Below, piece by piece: positions 60,473-64,000 of a DNA stretch of 64,000 nt. A model generated the notes under the pieces. The model was not told the DNA's origin. It ran no database searches and saw only the letters and a list, made by a program, of their open reading frames with translations. Numbering within the stretch: position 1 is the stretch's first letter; each line of letters starts with the position of its first letter. The position numbers and the translations under genes were made by a program. This DNA comes from JAUVKT01 sp942491535 (GTDB lineage Bacteria; Bacteroidota; Bacteroidia; Bacteroidales; VadinHA17): positions 306,756 through 370,755 of the forward strand of contig CALOBV010000005.1 of assembly GCA_942491535.1 (NCBI GenBank). The letters run 5' to 3'.

Positions 60473-63457
60473 TTAGTTGGTTCTCCTTCTGGTCATTGCC
60501 GGCATTCTTCCTGCTGCTGGTGTTTCGGCTTGCTTAAGGATTTTTTGGATTATCCTGTTCCTCTCCTCATCAATCTTTATCTTCATCTCTGCATCTTTCA
60601 CCTCATCAAAGTAAATAATACCATCAACCATGGTCTTACTTGCCCTGGCATATACCGACAGTGGATTATCAGTCCAGAGTGCAAGATCAGCATCCTTACC
60701 TTCCCTGATGCTTCCCATACGATCGTCAAGGTGGAGAATCTTAGCGGTGTTAAGAGTAACCAGTTTAAGGGCTTCTTCCTGCTCGACACCACCATATTTC
60801 ACAATCTTACCAGCTTCCTGGTTCAGTCTTCTGGCAAGCTCTGCATTATCTGAATGCAAACAGGTAAGTACTCCCTGTTGCAGAAGCGTTGCAGCATTAT
60901 ACTGTATGCCTTCATAAACCTCATACTTATAGAACCACCAGTCAGAAAATACCGATCCGGCAGCTCCATGTTCAGCCATCTTATCGGCTATTTTATAACC
61001 CTCGTTAAAGTGAATCAGGGTATGAGCCTTAATTCCGAAGTCCTCGGCCAGTTTCATAATCATATTGCCCTCACTCTGAACATAGGTATGGCAGGTAATA
61101 AAGCTTTTCTTCTCAAGCACATCTACAATAGCGTCCAGTTCGAGATCTCTCCTGGGGGGTATCTTACCAATCTTATCCTTATCATTCAGGGCATTATACC
61201 TGTCCCAATCACGCTTATATTCCACTGCTCTCTGGTAGGCATCCCTTATTATATGCTCTGTTCCCATTCGCGTATTTGGAAATCTTGTTGTTGTTCTTTT
61301 AACATTCTCGCCTAGAGCATGCTTCAGGAAGCCAACCTGTCCCTCTATTTTCATATCCTCCGGCGATGAACCCCAGCGGTGCTTTATCAACACAGATTGT
61401 CCACCGATAGGATTGGCGGAGCCATGAAGAATGTGTGCTGCAGTTACTCCACCCGATAGCTGGCGGTATACACTCAGGTCGGCTGGATCTATTATATCTG
61501 CTACTCTTACTTCAGAAGTAATTGCCTGTCCCACTTCGTTTGTGGCTGCCATGGCAATATGTGAATGTTCGTCCATTATCCCGGGTGTCAGGTGCATTCC
61601 GCTGGCATCAATTACTCTTGCCTTTCCTGCTTTCAGGTCCATACCTACCTTTGCAATCTTACCCTTCTCCACAAGCACATCACATCCCTCTATAATCCCA
61701 TCATCCTCATTTGTCCATACCGTAGCATTCTTAAACAATACATCTTCCTGTACAGGTTTCTCCTCCCATCCATAAGCAACAAAAGGATAGATAAGCTTAC
61801 CAAAAGACGGCTTTTCTTTGGCTCCCTTTTTCTCCCCTTCTCTCACTCTTCCACTCTCTCCATCAGTATCACCCTTCACCAGGGTCCATTTTGACCATGC
61901 TCCATCTTCCATCACAGCCTCACCTTCCAGCTTACCAGGTTCTGCAATGCCGGAAAGTCGAAGAACTCCCTTATCGGTAGTTATAGAAATATTCAGAAGT
62001 TTATTTTTAACTGTAATAGCACCTTTAAGTGTCTTCTCCCCTTCTGATACTTTAAGTGCAGGTTTGTCGGGTTTACCGGAAATAACAATATCATATCCAT
62101 TGTCTCCAATAGATAAAGCATATGACCCGGACAGGTCAGGGAGATTCATATCACTTATCAAATAAGGGACGCCTCTTACCCAGTTCTCGTATATAATACA
62201 ATCATCTTCAAAGATATTGCCTGAAGTAATAAGGATATTGGCAATCATTCCGTTTTTAACCGATCCTACAAGCTTTTCAGCTCCCAGCATGTTTGCCGGT
62301 GTATAGGTCATTGCTTTTAAAGCGGCTTCCTCACTTAGGCCATATTCAACACACTTGCGAACATTTTTCAGAAAATCTTCCTGATTTGAAAGTCCATCTG
62401 CTGTAAATGCAAATTCGATTCCTTTCCCGTCAACCATCATTGCATTTGCTGGTGCCATCTCCCAGTGCTTAAGAGTACTAAGGGGTATAGTTGATGCCTG
62501 GTACGGGTCTTTTACATCTGGCACGGCCGGGAAGTTAAGTGGAAGAATCAGCGACACACCACTATTCTTTATATCATCGATCATCTGGTACTCATCACCA
62601 CCACCTTTAACAATATATTTCAGTCCAAACTCATCGGCTATTTTATCAGCACGCAGTACCTCATATTTCTCACCAACCTCAAATATCTTTGGTAAGGATT
62701 TATTATTCTTAAGAGCTTCGAGTGAAGCATCATAGAAATAACCTTCAGGCAGCTTACTATACCAGTCGGCATCCATATGAAACTGGCGCAACAAAGCAAT
62801 AGACCCATATTGGGCAGTAGGATAGGCATCTTCCGACACACCCCTGTTAAAAGAATAATTGGAAGAAGCACTCTCAATAATTACTGCTTCCTGTGCCTTC
62901 TTTTCGGAAAGAGTAACCAGCACCGAGGTGCCCTTTGCAATACCATTATTCTTGAAGGCGGCAACTGTTCCAAAGCCCGCCTTACGTAACTTTTCTGCTT
63001 CTGTACCATCTACCGCAAACTCACTTACTGCATTATAGCTCTCATGAATCGCCTGGTTCCAGTAATCAGCTACCCTTGGCTTCTCAGCTTCCGGCGCACC
63101 ACGCTGTGATCCGCCCATAAGCATAGCCATGGGATTTTGTTGAGACCGGGTCTCCTGTTCTACCCCGTATGTCGAAAAAATATCAACAAATGATGGATAA
63201 ACATATTTACCCTTAAGGTCTCTGATTACAGTTCCATCAGGGAAAGAAAGATCTTTGCCCATGCTGACAATCTTACCTTTAACAATAAGTATATCAGTAT
63301 TTTCAAGAACCTGCTGGTAGTCTACCACCACTCTTGCATTGGTAAGGCCATAAATTTCGGCTCTCTCATCGCTTACCCCTATAACCGGATAGTTATCCTG
63401 AGGAAAAGCAAGCCTGGATAAAAATAATAGTCCAAGCAGTAACAGAATTTTTTTCAT
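60473..63457 (-). CDS. exported two-domain amidohydrolase-family protein
   Basis: 994 residues. Signal peptide (ILLLLGLLFLSRLAFPQ), a first degenerate amidohydrolase-like half (about 25-460), a linker, then a second half. The second half has an intact metal-site style motif (LTPGIMDEHSHIAM), HILHGSANPIGG, THTYVQ-like CHTYVQSEGN, LIHFNEGYK and LHSDNAELARRL. The linker (about residues 530-550) is charged GESGRVREGEKKGAKEKPS, encoded by a polypyrimidine tract at 61815-61862. Substrate unknown; imidazolonepropionase-like or dipeptidase-like activity is possible. Confidence 0.87.
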   Translation of the reverse strand: MKKILLLLGLLFLSRLAFPQDNYPVIGVSDERAEIYGLTNARVVVDYQQVLENTDILIVKGKIVSMGKDLSFPDGTVIRDLKGKYVYPSFVDIFSTYGVEQETRSQQNPMAMLMGGSQRGAPEAEKPRVADYWNQAIHESYNAVSEFAVDGTEAEKLRKAGFGTVAAFKNNGIAKGTSVLVTLSEKKAQEAVIIESASSNYSFNRGVSEDAYPTAQYGSIALLRQFHMDADWYSKLPEGYFYDASLEALKNNKSLPKIFEVGEKYEVLRADKIADEFGLKYIVKGGGDEYQMIDDIKNSGVSLILPLNFPAVPDVKDPYQASTIPLSTLKHWEMAPANAMMVDGKGIEFAFTADGLSNQEDFLKNVRKCVEYGLSEEAALKAMTYTPANMLGAEKLVGSVKNGMIANILITSGNIFEDDCIIYENWVRGVPYLISDMNLPDLSGSYALSIGDNGYDIVISGKPDKPALKVSEGEKTLKGAITVKNKLLNISITTDKGVLRLSGIAEPGKLEGEAVMEDGAWSKWTLVKGDTDGESGRVREGEKKGAKEKPSFGKLIYPFVAYGWEEKPVQEDVLFKNATVWTNEDDGIIEGCDVLVEKGKIAKVGMDLKAGKARVIDASGMHLTPGIMDEHSHIAMAATNEVGQAITSEVRVADIIDPADLSVYRQLSGGVTAAHILHGSANPIGGQSVLIKHRWGSSPEDMKIEGQVGFLKHALGENVKRTTTRFPNTRMGTEHIIRDAYQRAVEYKRDWDRYNALNDKDKIGKIPPRRDLELDAIVDVLEKKSFITCHTYVQSEGNMIMKLAEDFGIKAHTLIHFNEGYKIADKMAEHGAAGSVFSDWWFYKYEVYEGIQYNAATLLQQGVLTCLHSDNAELARRLNQEAGKIVKYGGVEQEEALKLVTLNTAKILHLDDRMGSIREGKDADLALWTDNPLSVYARASKTMVDGIIYFDEVKDAEMKIKIDEERNRIIQKILKQAETPAAGRMPAMTRRRTN

Positions 63458-63835
63458 AGAAAATAATTGTTTGATATATTAAATATATAGTACCGATTTC
63501 AGTCGCTGGTTACTGGTTGCTGGTTACTGGTTTCCTGTTTCTCCTCCCTATCTCAAATCTCCACTCATCTACCCTCCACCTCAACTTTAAGTACTTTAGC
63601 GCACTTTAGGCACTCAAGGCACTTAAGTTCACTTTCTCCCCTGTTTCCGCTTTCACGTTCTCCGTCCTAATTTACAAGCAATGAATTATTCTACAGATTT
63701 AATTTTGTTAAAAATTCATAAATGAGTTGTTGTCCATACCTAAATAGCATTGACTTAGATCAAAAATAAACCTGGAACCTGGAATCTTGAATCTTAAATC
63801 AAAGGCCTTACGCTCTTACCTCTTCGCCCTTTGCC
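63458..63835. repeat. 378-base gene-free gap with several short repeat words
   Basis: GCTGGTTACTGGTT words (63501-63531), ACTTTAG/GGCACT words (63590-63632), two GGAACCTGGAA-like words (63770-63790) and TTCGCCC/TTTGCCC at 63822-63842. On the minus strand it would hold the promoter of the amidohydrolase pair. A box TATATTTA lies near 63478-63488 but no full consensus was found. Confidence 0.6.
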
Positions 63836-64000
63836 CTATGCCCTACCCCCTTTCCCCCAAAGATAGTCCTTCAGGTAAGCATAATCTGCTGTAAGTCTGC
63901 CATCTTCGCAAATGGTGGCCCTGCCAATCATACCCTCTCTCTCCCCTTTTATCAGGTCGGGAAGAACATGGTCTGAAAGCTGTGACCCAAAGTCAGCAGA
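63836..64000 (-). CDS. 3' end of an unrecognised gene, cut by the window edge
   Basis: Fifty-four codons and a TAG stop on the minus strand. The protein ends RATICEDGRLTADYAYLKDY followed by LWGKGGRA; earlier residues read SADFGSQLSDHVLPDLIKGE. Codon use is ordinary and the segment looks like genuine coding sequence. The last few residues and the stop are made of the TTTGCCC-type repeat, so the native C-terminus may have been changed. I do not recognise the family. Confidence 0.55.
   Translation of the reverse strand, partial: SADFGSQLSDHVLPDLIKGEREGMIGRATICEDGRLTADYAYLKDYLWGKGGRA

Overview
The window looks like a chromosomal segment of a member of the phylum Bacteroidota, probably near Bacteroidales/Marinilabiliales. 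Five things point there. The gene order rpsU-xerC-hpf-tRNAs-tuf-tRNA(Trp)-secE-nusG-rplKAJL-rpoBC-DUF3467 is typical. The primary sigma factor is short (287 aa). Promoters fit TTTG-N19/20-TAnnTTTG. PorT (type IX secretion) and a TamL-like lipoprotein Omp85 are present. Shine-Dalgarno sequences are mostly absent. Base composition is AT-rich. No plasmid, phage, insertion sequence, CRISPR array or rRNA gene was seen.

Layout. 1-15,040: the transcription/translation superoperon on the minus strand, with five tRNA genes. 15,148-23,977: a helix-hairpin-helix protein, two sodium symporters (one frameshifted), TamL with a SpoU-type RNA methyltransferase, and PorT with UbiE/MenG. 24,125-27,903: three small oxidoreductases and an exported MsrB-MsrA fusion. 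28,072-33,562: an exported BNR/VPS10-type repeat protein broken by many single-base indels, a 40-residue lipoprotein, a predicted outer-membrane barrel and GAPDH with a frameshifted tail. 33,724-38,765: a SiaC-like protein, a MacB-type permease, a BlaI / M56-TonB / TonB-domain locus and a LuxC-like acyl-CoA reductase. 39,006-49,134: miaA, rpe, the primary sigma factor, rho with an RDDRV repeat region, nifJ, ruvX and def. 49,181-54,157: a shortened ComEC, TrkA-TrkH potassium uptake and TsaC/Sua5. 54,158-55,606: gene-free DNA built of structured repeats, ending at the SRP RNA gene. 55,850-64,000: DUF4199 protein plus glycosyltransferase, a small lipoprotein, a broken Fe-S protein, two exported amidohydrolases and the 3' end of an unrecognised gene.

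The most unusual content is non-coding. At 54,331-55,605 lie five copies of a repeat whose paired segments differ between copies but stay complementary: an outer 14-bp stem, an inner hairpin, and a tail whose hairpin loop can pair with upstream sequence. A second hairpin repeat occurs twice, 7 kb apart. Many other intergenic gaps hold short tandem words (AGCTCTT, CAACCTTTT, GTGGTTTAA, CACCCAACA, TTTGCCC) in either orientation. Some run into the 3' ends of genes, at least two occur inside reading frames, and one appears to supply a promoter -33 box.

Many genes are ordinary housekeeping genes. Single-base indels cluster at 28,235-29,653, with isolated ones at about 16,876, 17,531 and 33,510. 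They keep the encoded amino acids conserved on both sides, so residual assembly error is at least as likely as gene decay.
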